NCBI GenBank assembly: GCA_030248215.1
Contig: JASANG010002309.1
Location: forward strand, 1 to 64,000
Source: Enoplolaimus lenunculus
Taxonomy: Eukaryota > Nematoda > Enoplea > Enoplida > Thoracostomopsidae
Length of the DNA stretch: 64,000 bases
Direction: 5' to 3'
Under the pieces are notes generated by a model. That model was not told where the DNA came from, did no database searches, and was given only the letters and a program-made list of their open reading frames with translations. Of this stretch, positions 34,010 through 45,758 are shown piece by piece (position 1 is the first letter of the stretch; every line of letters starts with the position of its first letter). A program made the translations under genes and the position numbers.

Positions 34010-34184
34010 TAAGGGGCGTCCAGGTATTTGGTGGGTCTATAAAACAGTAGGTTTAGAATCTAGATTACATTTTTTGCATAGGCTTAGGCTTAGACCTAGA
34101 AACACATTTTTGTAGCACTTAGGCTTAGGCTTAGGCTTGGAATACGCTTAATCTACTGTTACGCCCCTTATAGTAACATTGGCC
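34010..34184. mobile_element. TTAGGC-MITE copy, GGGGCGTCCAGG subfamily
   Basis: Interior AAGGGGCGTCCAGG, 'ctataaaacagtaggttta' and TTAGGC units; ends TTACGCCCCTTATAGTAACATTGGCC. The same subfamily occurs at 47,047, 49,854 and 57,240. The left terminus is decayed. Confidence 0.75.
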
Positions 34185-34447
34185 ATATTAGCAAACGGCT
34201 TTGCAGTAAATTGTGAACTGAAAAATACACAAACAAACCTTTTTCAAGCATTCAGTAGTTTTGTACGCAAATAGCGTACAACAATTCCGAATCAACGTAG
34301 GGCGCGGCCCAACGGGCGAAACTAAGTCTAAATCTAAGTCTAACAGGCTCATGTCAAGCGATCAGTTTTATAATATATTGTACTGTTCTAAGAAACAAGT
34401 AGCTATTATAAACATTAATATGTAGGCCCATAACAAGCTCATATAGC

Positions 34448-34791
34448 TACTGTAGTGACCCGAATAAGAGGGGGGAATGATATTTATTTGGCCTCTCCAG
34501 AGGGCACCCCCCTTGTTATTCGGTTACAGACTGTTATTTATTTTTAAACCACGCTCCGCTGCATTAGGTACTGATATATATCCGGTAATGCAATTATCCG
34601 TTGAATTATACGTTTAGCTTGAGCAATAATACAAGGTTATACTTTTAGGAATGTACTCATTTATAGACTCTAATTAGGGTTTAGGGACTCAATCAGCTTA
34701 CGGACTCTTATTAGGGATACGGACTCCTATTGATTCGAACTCAAAATGGCGACCCCCTCTTATCACCCCCCTCTCTCATGCGGGTCAATAC
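34448..34791. mobile_element. MITE family 2 copy
   Basis: TACTGTAGTGACCCGAATAAG at the left and CCCCTCTCTCATGCGGGTCA at the right; the interior has TTATTCGGTTACAGACTG and ATTAGGGTTTAGGGACTC. Confidence 0.75.
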
Positions 34792-35789
34792 ATACTGGGC
34801 TAACCATTTTTCAGGAGAAGCATAGAAGAGTTTTCGATGACTTACAAGGAAGGTTGAAAACTTTCTAGGGGGGTCCAAAATTCTTCCAGGAGTTGAAGCC
34901 ATCACTGGCCCTCTCTGCCCATGGGTTTCTTAATATACCTTCAATTAAAATGTTATTTGAAACGTAAAAACCACTCCTTGATACGTATAACATAGACGAG
35001 CTGTAGACTCTCCAGAACTTAACTATCATCGCTAATTTAAAACTTTTCTTTAGAGATTCTTGCTTAAATAACATTGCTAAAACTCAAGAATAGCCTTCTT
35101 GCTCAATCTGTTAGGTTTAAGTATTTCAGTATATCTTCAGCACCCGAACGATATACCCTCCAAAAATGGTCACAAATTTTGGATTGCGTAATCATGGTGC
35201 CTCTACCCTGACAAAATCTATGGTATAAAAATAATTTTTTTTGGCTAAATCTTAATATTTTATTCGGAACAAACATCTAAAGGTGCGTTTTTGAATTCAC
35301 AAAAACACTTATTTAAGTAATTATCATTTACCGTTCAGATTTCTAATACCTTAAAAAGCAGTGTAATTTTTAGCCAAAATTTAGTTAAAGCTTGAACTGA
35401 TGCTTGCGTTCATAAGCTTACCACTGCATACAAGTACAGTGGGTAATTTTGTAATGCCCCAGTTGAAGAACATTAAATTTATAAGCAGTTCAGTCCAACT
35501 TTGGTTGACCATAACTCACGTCATTTTGACGAGTGAAGCAATCAAAATATACTTTTTTAAAACAATTTTCGCATTGTTTTTAGGATTCCGCTTCAAAACT
35601 TTACAGTAAAGAATGTATTTGGTTAATTTTTGGAAGTCGGAAACTGTTATTTCAGAACAGTCGCAGAAACTTATATCATGAATTATTTTGCAGAATTACC
35701 GGTGTGGAATACATTCCTCCCATTTCATCTTGTATCTGCCAGTTTAACCAAAATAGACATCAACAATAATATAAACAACATCATCAACA

Positions 35790-36040
<251 letters not shown>

Positions 36041-37059
36041 AAAACAAAAACCCAACAAACAAACTACAAAAGCAAACAAATGAATGGCTCCATAATGAGA
36101 TCGAAATAGCACAAACCGAATAAAGTGCAACTCGGAGCAAGCAAACAACTTAAGTACTTGATACCAGTCACCCGAAATATACATAAGTCTGCCTTAAGAT
36201 GACTTCTAATTTAGAGTCCCTTGCGACGTTGTGGAGACAAATTTCAACCGGGTGAAACTAAAATAAACAAACAAGCAGAGAGAGAAAGACACACACAAAC
36301 AGAGAGAGATAAAGAGAGAGAAAGAGAGCTTCTTCTCAAAATGATCGTTGAGATTGAAATGGAAATCAAAATTGACAAAAAGATAATATTAAAGTTTGAT
36401 GATAGTTTTAAGGCTGTTGATTGGTTGTTGAACCAAATTTTAGGTTAAACTGTCGGATATGGCGCATCGTTTGATTGGACGTTTGGCTCAGGAGACGACG
36501 TAAAATTTACCACTTCAAAGAGCCGTTGAGAAGCTTGGGAATTTGCAATCTCATGGTAGTAATTTCTGGGCGGCTTGAAAAGTACCGTCACAGGGCTATA
36601 ATTTTAGCAAATCACGGGTGCTTTGTAAAAACTAGAAACTAATTTTTTGACTTGGTCTCTTGTCACTCACATATACGATTTATGCATGGCTGTATAGTTC
36701 AGACAGTAGTGTTCATAAAATTGAAGATCAGTCTCTCAGCCCGTCGCAGATATAACGACCCAGGGGCGGATGTGTTGCTGAGAAGCTGCTATGGTTGCGG
36801 TCGGAATAGCATTTTTTCATCACGAGTTAAAAAAATCACAAATTGACCGCAAACTTCAAAATTGAATCATTTCAATGGCACTAAAATCTTAAATTAAATG
36901 TTCAGTCGAAACTGGGCTATTTTTTTCTGAAATAGACTAACACACTTAAAGCCAGTCAACGACAGCTAATGGACTGCAGTTCGTTGCACATTGGCGTAGC
37001 TTCAAGTAAACTGCATGGGTACTTAGCCGGACTGGGACCCACTGGCCACTCAATACCCT

Positions 37060-37190
37060 TGCAAGAAGTCCTCCGTCAAATTTTAAACCTTGCTTGTAAG
37101 TCATCGAAAACTCTTGTATGTCCCTTCTAAAAATTGTTTAGCCTTACCTAGAACGGTGAGCTGGCTACAGGCCTGAAACTGGACGGGAAA
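37060..37190. repeat. Dispersed repeat family 5 copy
   Basis: AACCTTGCTTGTAAGTCATCG, 'aactcttgtatgtcc', TGAGCTGGCTACAGGCCTG. Confidence 0.5.
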
Positions 37191-37618
37191 ATATCTATCG
37201 AGATTTAACAAAAGTTGACGTAAACAATCGCCTTTAGCTAAAATTTTAACTCAATCCCGTTTGTAGCTGCAACCTGGCTTGCATATATTTAACTCCAGGA
37301 GGTCTTTTAATTGAATCGGGGCAACGGTGTTGCCATTACAGATTTCATAGAACGACAGACGGTTTTCGAAATCGTTACAAATTGGCAAAATTAAAAGCAG
37401 GCCTAAAAACAATGTGTTTGGTCAAAAACATCGCAGTAGAGAAAACTATCTTATGTGAATTGAAATTTTAAAACTTTTAGACTAATAAATTCAGTTTTCT
37501 TTGTTCATAAATGCTATTAAAAGCAAGCAGGTCTGGAAGTTGTGCCTTATCAGTATTATAACATGCGAAATGTCCTATATTCTTACGATTTATTTTTGAT
37601 AATAGAATTAAAATTTCA

Positions 37619-37774
37619 GCCCTTGTAACGATCACGAGCGAAGCGTTTTTTCTGCGCGGACTACACCGGAGTAAGCTTAACCTCTGTAGGCTATATGTTT
37701 TAGCCTAGGTTTAAGCTTAGTGTTTAAGGCTTATGTTTATACTACTGGTATGGCCCTGACCTATACATTTGCCC
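37619..37774. mobile_element. TTAGGC-MITE copy, decayed
   Basis: GCCCTTGTAACGATCACGAG at the left, degenerate TTAGG/TTAAGC units, CTGACCTATACATTTGCCC at the right. Confidence 0.6.
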
Positions 37775-38247
37775 AACCTCCTAACGAAAAGTTTACATCT
37801 AAAATTTGCCAGCCCGGCAAGGTTGGTGGAGAAATGCACTGCTTCATTACCCCCGATTAACCACTGAAACAACTAAAACAACGGCGGTACCATGAATCGT
37901 TAGTTTTTGGGTCAAGCAAAACATTCTGTCTGCTACATTTTCTTTGTCAACTGAACCATTCCTTCTGCGAATGGCTAATATAAACTCGGCGAATATTAAA
38001 TTTTTTTAAAGTTTGGATCAAACTTTGTTTGAAAATACGCTACTTGAGCTGGGTTCCGTTGCGGAAGCAAAAATTATCACTCATTGAATTGTTCCTAGGG
38101 AACAGGGGTGTATGGAAGGGGAGTGGTATATTATTCCTTGAAATTCGAAGGTATTCGAAAAATATGTTAATAATTCGCACAATATGACATGCAGAGTATA
38201 TTTAGTTTCTTAGTCGAGATTGTTTCTTTTCGAAATGAAATCTTGGC

Positions 38248-38562
38248 TACTGTAGTGACCCCCGACAATTATCCGTTGAATTATACGTTTATTTGTCTTG
38301 TATCAAAAGCTTGAGCGATAATTCAGCATTATATTTAGGTATGTAGTTTTAATCTTAGGTACGCTTTGAAGTTTTGAACTCAACTTTATTTTGGTCTTGG
38401 AGCCATGCACTGCAATTAGGGACAATTGAAATTTATGCATCCAATTAGGGTTTGGAGACTCTATCTGCCTACGGACATTTATTAGGGATACGGATTCCTA
38501 TTAATTGGGACTCAAAATAGGCTTCCCCTCTTATTACCCCATCTTATTCGAGTCACTACACT
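38248..38562. mobile_element. MITE family 2 copy
   Basis: CTACTGTAGTGACCC at the left, TCTTATTCGAGTCACTACA at the right; interior TTATTAGGGATACGGATTCC. Confidence 0.75.
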
Positions 38563-38608
38563 ATGGGACTGATTGCAAAAACAAGTTTCGTTATTTTCCA
38601 GAGCCTAA

Positions 38609-38812
38609 ATTCTCAAATGTGTGTAACACTTCACCAAGATAGGCCATGTAGCTTTCAAAACCAGTAAATAGTGAAATTCGAAATTCAGCACATTTTTCGC
38701 GTTTGATTTCTCTTACTTCTGTGCTAATTTTGCGTTATACAATTGGAGCATTTCGACAGCTTAAAAACTTGTCACTAAGTGGTGACAGGTGCTATAAGCG
38801 TTTGACAATATG
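38609..38812. mobile_element. MITE family 3 copy (first of an adjacent pair)
   Basis: Reads in the opposite sense to its neighbour: ATTCTCAAATGTGTGTAACA at the left and GGTGCTATAAGCGTTTGACAA at the right. Confidence 0.65.
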
Positions 38813-38822
38813 GGTCTAGGGT

Positions 38823-39048
38823 CCGTATTCTTAAATGCGTATAGCGCCTACCATCAATTAGCGATACGTTTTCAAACTGTCGAACATCTGCAGTTGCAGA
38901 GCTCAAAATTGGTACACAAATAGGGCAATTCGAACGCGAATAATGTGCTCAATTTCGAACCTCACCATGCCCTGATTCCAAAGTTACAGGTCCTATCAAC
39001 AACTGGTGACAGGTGCTGCTCACATTTGAGAATACGCGCTCAGAATGT
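38823..39048. mobile_element. MITE family 3 copy (second of the pair)
   Basis: GTATTCTTAAATGCGTATAGC at the left, CACATTTGAGAATACGCGCTC at the right. It lies only about 10 bp from the previous copy, so one probably inserted beside the other. Confidence 0.7.
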
Positions 39049-40616
39049 AGAAGCGTTATATCGGCACACCGTTGAAAGATTAAAATTTTCATGCAACAGC
39101 AAACTTACATGAAGAATTTGAAATATCACCGATTGAGCACCAACGCGCATATTTGTCACAAACAAAGACCGATGCGCTAGGATTGGTGTAATTTTCGGCC
39201 GACGAATCCAGTGCATTTTACAAATACATTAGCGAACTAAAAATAAATCGAAGAATATCATCAAAACTTTTAGAGACATTTATTTATTATAAAACGCTGC
39301 TCAGGTCGTCAAAAATCGCTGAAAGTTATGATGAACCATCAATAAAATTGAGTAAATAAAATTAGGATTTAAGATCGACCAATTTAGTGCATTTTTTATA
39401 ACAAACAAAAGCGAAAATGAAAACAAACCAACTGTTATAAATCAAGAGAACATTCAGAAACAATAGAGAGTATAAAAACTAATTTAAGCGGCACCACAAA
39501 GAGCCCTTGTTGAAAATTTTATTGCAGAATTTGGCTTAATTGTTCATCAAGAGCTCACAATGTGTTTTTTAAATATTATGTGGGGTTCAGTTATAACCGG
39601 AGCAGCTTGGGACATGTTTTGTCCCTATTAAGCCATTGGGTAACGTTCTGACTGCTTAATATAGACCCCATATCAAAATTCAAAAAGTCATATTTGTCTG
39701 CTTCATCATTGCCTGCGAATGTCATATGATATATTTTCAAATGACTTGTCTCTACACACTGGACAGGCCGAATTTTAACGTTGACGTCGAACGAATATGG
39801 AGCAACCCGTGACCCGCCTGCCTCGGTCAGAACGCGAATCCCACATTACACAGATACCAAAAAAGATTCAAACGTTGCGTACCTATGGTACAATCAATAT
39901 GTTTCCGTTACTAAGCGTAGATCCGCCGCTGCGTAAATCTACTTTATGGCACAAAGTAATGGTTTCTTAAACGGAAACAACTATATTGCATAATCTTAGC
40001 TCAAACTTTTAAAGCCTAACACATTTTTAATAACGTTTTTAAGTGAGCCGAGAAAATATTGAACAAAAACCAACACATCGATAACTTTTTCCAGCTTAGA
40101 AAATATGCTTTAAAAATGCTATTTTTAAAACGCAATTACATGTGGTCTTCATTTGAAATCTTGTTCGGTTAAATTAAACCCCAAAACCGGCACGCATGAT
40201 GGGCGTGTACGGCCGGGTTGAGAAGGTTTTCGGGGTCAAAGATTAAAAGGAACTTTAAAATTAGCGACCGTCGAATTGTTGTGAGGCTCCCGTGGGAACT
40301 CAACTCTTGTGCAGTGATACAAATTGGATGAACACAGATTTTGGTTTGTACACAATGTTACTACCATTGGGGGTATAGTAACTTGCAGCTAAACATTGCA
40401 TCAGCTTTACAAGGATGCGGAAGCCTAAGCATAAAGTTTTGGAAAAGTTTTCAAAATCAGTTCTGAATCAAGTCCAGCTTAACCAGTTGACTAATCTTAG
40501 TTTACAGATAGGTTTGAACTTACTGGCTGTAACCCTAGGTTAATATACCAGAGCCAGAGGTGATTCGCTGCCGAAGCCGAAACCGAAAGTAGACTGTCGG
40601 TAGGACCCTGCCTATG

Positions 40617-40735
40617 GCTAATGTACAGAACAGCGACGTAACAGCAGTATAAGAATATTACTAAGCCTAAGCCTAAGTCTAAACGTAAGAATGAGTTATA
40701 CCTAAGCCTATGCCTAAGCCTTTATTGCGCAAGCG
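40617..40735. mobile_element. TTAGGC-MITE fragment
   Basis: GGCTAATGTACAGAACAGCG followed by CCTAAGCCTAAG units; the far end is missing. Confidence 0.65.
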
Positions 40736-40964
40736 TTCGTTAAGCAAAACTGTAACATCAGTTTTGACTTTGTTAACAATGGCTGCGAACAATTTTGAGT
40801 GTTAAACGATAATGGTTAATTATTTTACACTACTACACAAAATATACACGACAGTAGCTAAATTAAAACTCAATTCGGACTGTTCATTTGCCACCGCCTG
40901 AAATGAAATTTGAAATTAATACTTAATTCATTTCCATACACGGTTTTAAGGTTTACGAAATTTA

Positions 40965-41174
40965 CACTGCAAAAAATGGTGAGTCAAATTGACTCCCTCC
41001 GAAACAGGCTCTACGGGACTACACAAATTGAGTCAAATTAGACTCCGCCAGAGTCAAATTCGACTCATTTAGCCGCACGTTTGACTCCGAGGGAGTCGAA
41101 TTTGACTCAGTTTGTGTAGTCCCGTAGAGCCTATTTCGGAGGGAGTCAATTTGACTCCCCATTTTTTTGCAGTG
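40965..41174. mobile_element. Foldback MITE family 4, intact palindrome with TA TSD
   Basis: Starts CACTGCAAAAAATGGTGAG and ends with its reverse complement, flanked by TA on both sides. The two ~95 bp arms (GACTCCCTCCGAAACAGGC / GCCTATTTCGGAGGGAGTC) pair almost throughout. TA duplication and CACTG ends fit Tc1/mariner-type MITEs. Confidence 0.85.
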
Positions 41175-41885
41175 TACCATCTGCCAAATCTTTAAGTGAT
41201 TAATTGTCATCTTATGCGATATTTCAAAACCGTAGATAGAGGCATCACCTATAGCAGAGACTTGTTTTAATGCATTCGACAAACTTTTCAATTGAAGGCG
41301 TTCACAGATGCTCGCTCACATGTACCTTCGGCCGTCGATGCGGCGGCTCAGCCTGATCATAAAACTAAACACCGCCGTATACAAATTTTCAAGGTTTCTA
41401 CCGAAACATTTTTCTTTATTCTTATTTTTGACTATCATCCGCGCATGCAAAATTTGCCATGAAAAGTTGGGAGTCAATCTGCACCAATTGTATTTTTTAA
41501 TTCAAAAATTTGTTTCCAATTTAACGCACTGCGATATATTGAGTTTGTTAAAATAACCCTGATTAATCGTGTGAAAATTATTATTTTTCAAATTTTTACG
41601 CATTTTTGGGTTAAAAAAAGTTTGCTGATACAGCTGCTATTTTACGGTTGTATTTTGCCGCCAGGGCTTGTCGTGTCGCTGTACTGAAATAGATAAATTA
41701 CGAACGATGAGCGTTAAATTATTTCGTTGAGTTTAGGTTTTTTTTTCAATTTTTCAGTTTTAAGTTTTTGTCAGATCTTGTTCGCTCAAACATACTTTGG
41801 CTTCAACTGAAAGAAAAGCCATTTTGCAACGATTTTGCTTTATATGAGTTCTCACCAAAAAAATTTTTTTGTAAATGTTTAAGAA

Positions 41886-42309
41886 TACTGTTGGTAGTGA
41901 CTCGAATGAAAGGAGGGACTGATATTGATTTATTTTCACTCTTCTTCAAGGTAGCTACCATTTACTCAATTCCTGACCGTTGTTTACTTAAATTCACAAC
42001 ATGTTAGTAGGACTCAACACCCTTTTTTTCTTTTTTCTGGGCAGAACTTATTTGATACGAAGCATGTTTGATGATTGCTATATTCATTAATGTTTTTTCT
42101 CGATTTAATAAAGTTTATGCAGATTGTCCGACTGTCTGTTACATATTTCAGCAGTCTAGGCCATTATTCTTCAAAGGGAGCTGTTATGGAATTATAGACT
42201 TTAGCCACTATTACGGATTCTAATTAGAAATACACACTTTCATTGAGATTGGGACTCAAAATGTAGACATCTTTTAATGATACCCTTGTTATTCTGGCCA
42301 CTACAGTAT
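41886..42309. mobile_element. MITE family 2 copy, diverged
   Basis: ATACTGTTGGTAGTGACTCG at the left, TTATTCTGGCCACTACAGTA at the right. Confidence 0.55.
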
Positions 42310-42514
42310 GCTATAAAGCAGGTGTAGTGAGTTTTTACAAACCAACAACGTCAACTGACTATTTATACTCTTTAATTCCAAACTAACCAGTGGTATCATT
42401 TCAGTGCCTGGCATTAAAACCAAAAAACTATTCTGCTGTCATTTTCGTGGCTATTGTACACTTCCTTGCAAATCTGACGTTCACGCTTAGCTTTACTTAG
42501 GTTCAGTAAAAGTC

Positions 42515-42690
42515 ATACTGTAGTAACCCGATGATTAACAGAGGGACTGATATTTCGTTGGCCTCTACAGTGGGTACCCCCCGTGTTATTCGGTTATGGA
42601 CTGTTATTTATTTTTAACCCGCCTTTCGCCACCTTTCGTTACTGATATATCCAGTACTGCAACTATCCGTTGAATTAAACGTTATAATAT
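42515..42690. mobile_element. MITE family 2 copy, truncated
   Basis: ATACTGTAGTAACCCGATG, then TGGCCTCTACAGTGGGTACC and TTATTCGGTTATGGACTG, stopping at 'ttgaattaaacgttata'. It ends about 100 bp before the start of the ShKT gene. Confidence 0.7.
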
Positions 42691-42789
42691 TAAGCGTAAG
42701 AATTAGCATAAATATGGGAATGTCTACAAAAGCCATTTGGTTAAAAATTAATAGCAATAATCATTTCAGAATTGACTGTCGTACTGACA

Positions 42790-44412
42790 ATGGCTCGCTA
42801 CATATTTCCAAAACCTTTCCAAATAATTCGTTTAATTTTGATTTGCGTTGTATTTCGAACAACTCAATCCGTCGATTTAGTCGACAATGTCGATCATGCA
42901 CTGCCGAAAGAACTCCATATCACAAATCAATATTTGACAACGTGTCGAAATTACGACGAACGATGCAAATTTTTTGCAAATATTGGCGAATGTCGATACA
43001 ATCCGTACTATATGCATCGACAATGTAGAGCTGCGTGCGGAATATGCGGTAAAACAATAGGAATGATTCGGGCCAGTAGCCAAAGAGCAGCCAGGCAAGG
43101 CTCAGCGCACACACCAATGGAAAAATTTATGGAGCCGCCCTAAAACTCTGTCAACCTGGCTTTTAAGTCAACGAAAACCCTTGTATGCGCATCCTAAGTA
43201 ATTTTTAGCCCGCTTAGCAAAATGAGCTGGATACTACGGCCTGGAATGATTATATTTTCGCTAGGTTTCGTTTCTATAGTATATAATGGTTGGAGTTCGC
43301 AAAGGGAACGACTGACAGTATTTCAAGAGAATGAAACATGCGACCAGACAAATGTGTTTCTAAATGACAAAACAATGAATGTTCAAAAGAGAAGTTTTAA
43401 AATAGTATCTTCGGCTGTGTACGCTTTCTTACAAATTTAAAGTTATGGTTTAGACTCAGACTTGTGCAGTGACTTAAAGTTTAGTCAGGCGCAAGCTGAG
43501 CCTCTTCTTGCTAGACCCAAGGACAAGCCTAAACCTAAGCCTTAGCCTAAACCTAAAGGAGAAAGTGTACACGAGCCATGTTATCTGCTGCCATTATTAA
43601 CCAATATATGAATAAACAGGTTTCAAGTAGAGAGGACATGTGTCGCTTTTGTATCTTGACCTAAATCCCTAAGTAAAAGCGATAGCTGTTGCTGTGGGTT
43701 TCACTTTTAAATTTAGCTAAAATTTGCATGGTGCATTGGACCAATGTATAGAATAGACCTGCTACAGCAGTATAACCCTATTCTTAACTCCCCTACATTA
43801 CAATTTTTCTGAGAAATTTTTTGTGATAAAATGACAAGGCGCCTCCCTACCTTACAATTTACCTAATCCTATGCCTAAGCCTAATCGTAACAATGAGCTT
43901 ATACCAAAGGTGACGATACGCAAAACATTTTCGACCATAACTTTTAAAAAATAATACTAAAACAGTAAGGATAACAAATTCAAAACTGAAATACGTATTA
44001 AAATTGTGTTTTATTGTAACAAAAAAGAAATTAAACGTAAATTTAGGCCCGGACTCAACCATAGTTTTAACGGTCAACCACCTGCCGAAGCATCCAAAAG
44101 CTGGAAGCTCAACTCGTACCAGTGCGGCAACAAAATTCACACGATACGTTGCTGAATTAGAAGACAATAGTAACACAAGGTCCTTTTCGTCAAGAACAAC
44201 TAAGAATACAACTGTTAACAGAAAAATAACATTACCACCACCACCACCAACAGCAGCAGCAACAACCACAACAACAAAAACAACAACCACAACAACAACA
44301 AAAACAACAACAACAACAACAACAACATCAACAACATCAACAACTACAACTACAACCGCAACAACAACGACAACAACAACGACAACAACAACAACAACAA
44401 CAACAACTTCAA

Positions 44413-44468
<56 letters not shown>

Positions 44469-45758
44469 ACAACAACAACATCAAAAACAACAACAACAAC
44501 AACAACAACAACTACAACAACGACAACAACAACAACAACAACAACAACAAACACAATAATAACAGCAGCAACAACAACAAACACAAGAACAGAAAAATCG
44601 GCAACGAAGATGGGACCGTTGGAACAAGATCAACCTGTCCAAGATAATCTATTCATAGTAAATAAGAAAAATGAACCAGGTTTGCATTTATCAAAGCAGG
44701 GTCACCGACAATTCGGGTCTCATCGCGGATTGCGTAGGTTAAATCAAAGAAATAGAGCCGACGCCGTGACCAAGGTAATAAAACAAAAATTGGAAGTGAA
44801 AGAGGATTTTAGTGTGAAAAATGATCCGAATACCTCGAGACATGGCACAGTATCAGCGATTAAGAAAAAATCCGAAAGCGAAAATCGGCAGCAGGTGGAA
44901 ACACTTGGAGGAAAACAACGCTCACAAGATTCGAGGAGGATCAAAAAGCGCCGGCGAAAACTACTACGAACTGGCCACAAACGCAATCTGCCGACAAGGT
45001 CAAGAATTACCAAAGGCGCCGGGCTAAAATTTGGCAACTTTGCCGCTAAAGCTACGCACAGGAGTGGCGTCAAACAAGGACTACGCCGCAGGCACCAAGC
45101 AGAATCCGACGACAGATCGCTGGAACACGATAAAACGTTCGTTCAAAAAATTGCACGCTACGCCAGCCGGCCTTCAATACGACCCGGCCCGGAATACTTT
45201 GAAACAAAACGGCTGGAGTTGTTCGGTGGCACCACAAGCACAGAAGTGGGCTTATTTAGCATTGAGAAGCCATTTGTTCCGTTTCTGCGGCCTGCATTTC
45301 GAAAAGAGCACAATAAAGGAACAGATCTCGCATTGGGTAGGCCACCAGCGGTACAGCCTTTTGGTGATATTACAAAATCATATCAGGACTCGCAAAACCG
45401 CAGAATTAATAACGGCGCCTATAACATCAAAAGTTCCGATGCTTCTTCCGCTTCACCGAGTAGTTCAAAACCGTATGGCCTTACAGAAAGCACAATAAGG
45501 ACGGGAAATCGTCCATACAACGAAGGATTGCATCCAATCCCACTGATTGACATCGCCACAGGTGGTTTGCCTTTGCCACCGACAGCTGTGCCCAAGTACT
45601 ATGAAACTGGTCAGCCTAGTTCCGTCGGACGTTACCAAGAAAACAACACAGAACCGGTGTCGTTCCGGCAATGGAAAAATGAGCAAAACATGAACCAGAA
45701 AGCGTCGAAATTGATGAACAAAAACGCTGAACACTGTGTTTGTCGTTGCAAATGTTAA
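42790..45758 (+). CDS. Secreted ShKT-domain protein with Thr-rich tract
   Basis: Exon 1 (42,790-43,048) starts at ATG 21 bp after a TTTCAG that may be a splice or trans-splice acceptor. It encodes a signal peptide (IIRLILICVVF, likely cut near TTQS/VD) and a six-cysteine ShKT domain at about residues 54-86 (CRNYDERC, GECRYNPYYMHRQC, RAACGIC). Exon 2 (44,047-45,758, acceptor AATTTAG) joins in phase after a GCG/GTAAAA donor and adds a Pro5 run, about 110 residues that are mostly Thr, a Lys/Arg-rich stretch and a Cys-rich end (CVCRCKC); total about 656 aa. ShKT domains in nematodes occur in secreted and cuticle proteins and proteases; Thr tracts are typically mucin-like. The ShKT call is firm. 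The join is an inference: unspliced, exon 1 would read on to a stop at 43,141-43,143 (117 aa), and exon 2 would be a separate gene. Confidence 0.6.
43140..43250. repeat. Dispersed repeat family 5 copy
   Basis: AACCTGGCTTTTAAGTCAACG, AACCCTTGTATGCGC and TGAGCTGGATACTACGGCC. It lies in the proposed intron of the ShKT gene. Confidence 0.5.
43739..43910. mobile_element. TTAGGC-MITE copy, disrupted
   Basis: GACCAATGTATAGAATAGACC at the left and CCTATGCCTAAGCCTAATCG near the right, with a T-rich insertion between. A separate patch of CCTAAACCTAAGCC at 43,530-43,558 is another remnant. Confidence 0.55.

Larger units (their letters stand above)
33673..35780. other. Gene-poor upstream region of the K2P gene
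   Basis: No coding exon recognised. It holds a TTAGGC-MITE (34,010-34,184), a family 2 MITE (34,448-34,791) and a family 5 fragment (34,795-34,920). The K2P promoter should lie near 33.7-34.0 kb, but no clear core element can be picked out. Confidence 0.4.
36041..42514. other. Gene-poor repeat-rich interval
   Basis: I find no convincing exon in 6.5 kb. A short GA-rich patch (GAGAGAGAAAGACACACACAA, 36,278-36,325) and the listed MITE copies account for much of the recognisable sequence. The rest is AT-rich DNA without coding character. Confidence 0.5.

Noticed and set aside
43859-44584. Minus-strand Val-rich ORF
   Set aside because: Antisense of the Thr-codon array in the plus-strand gene.
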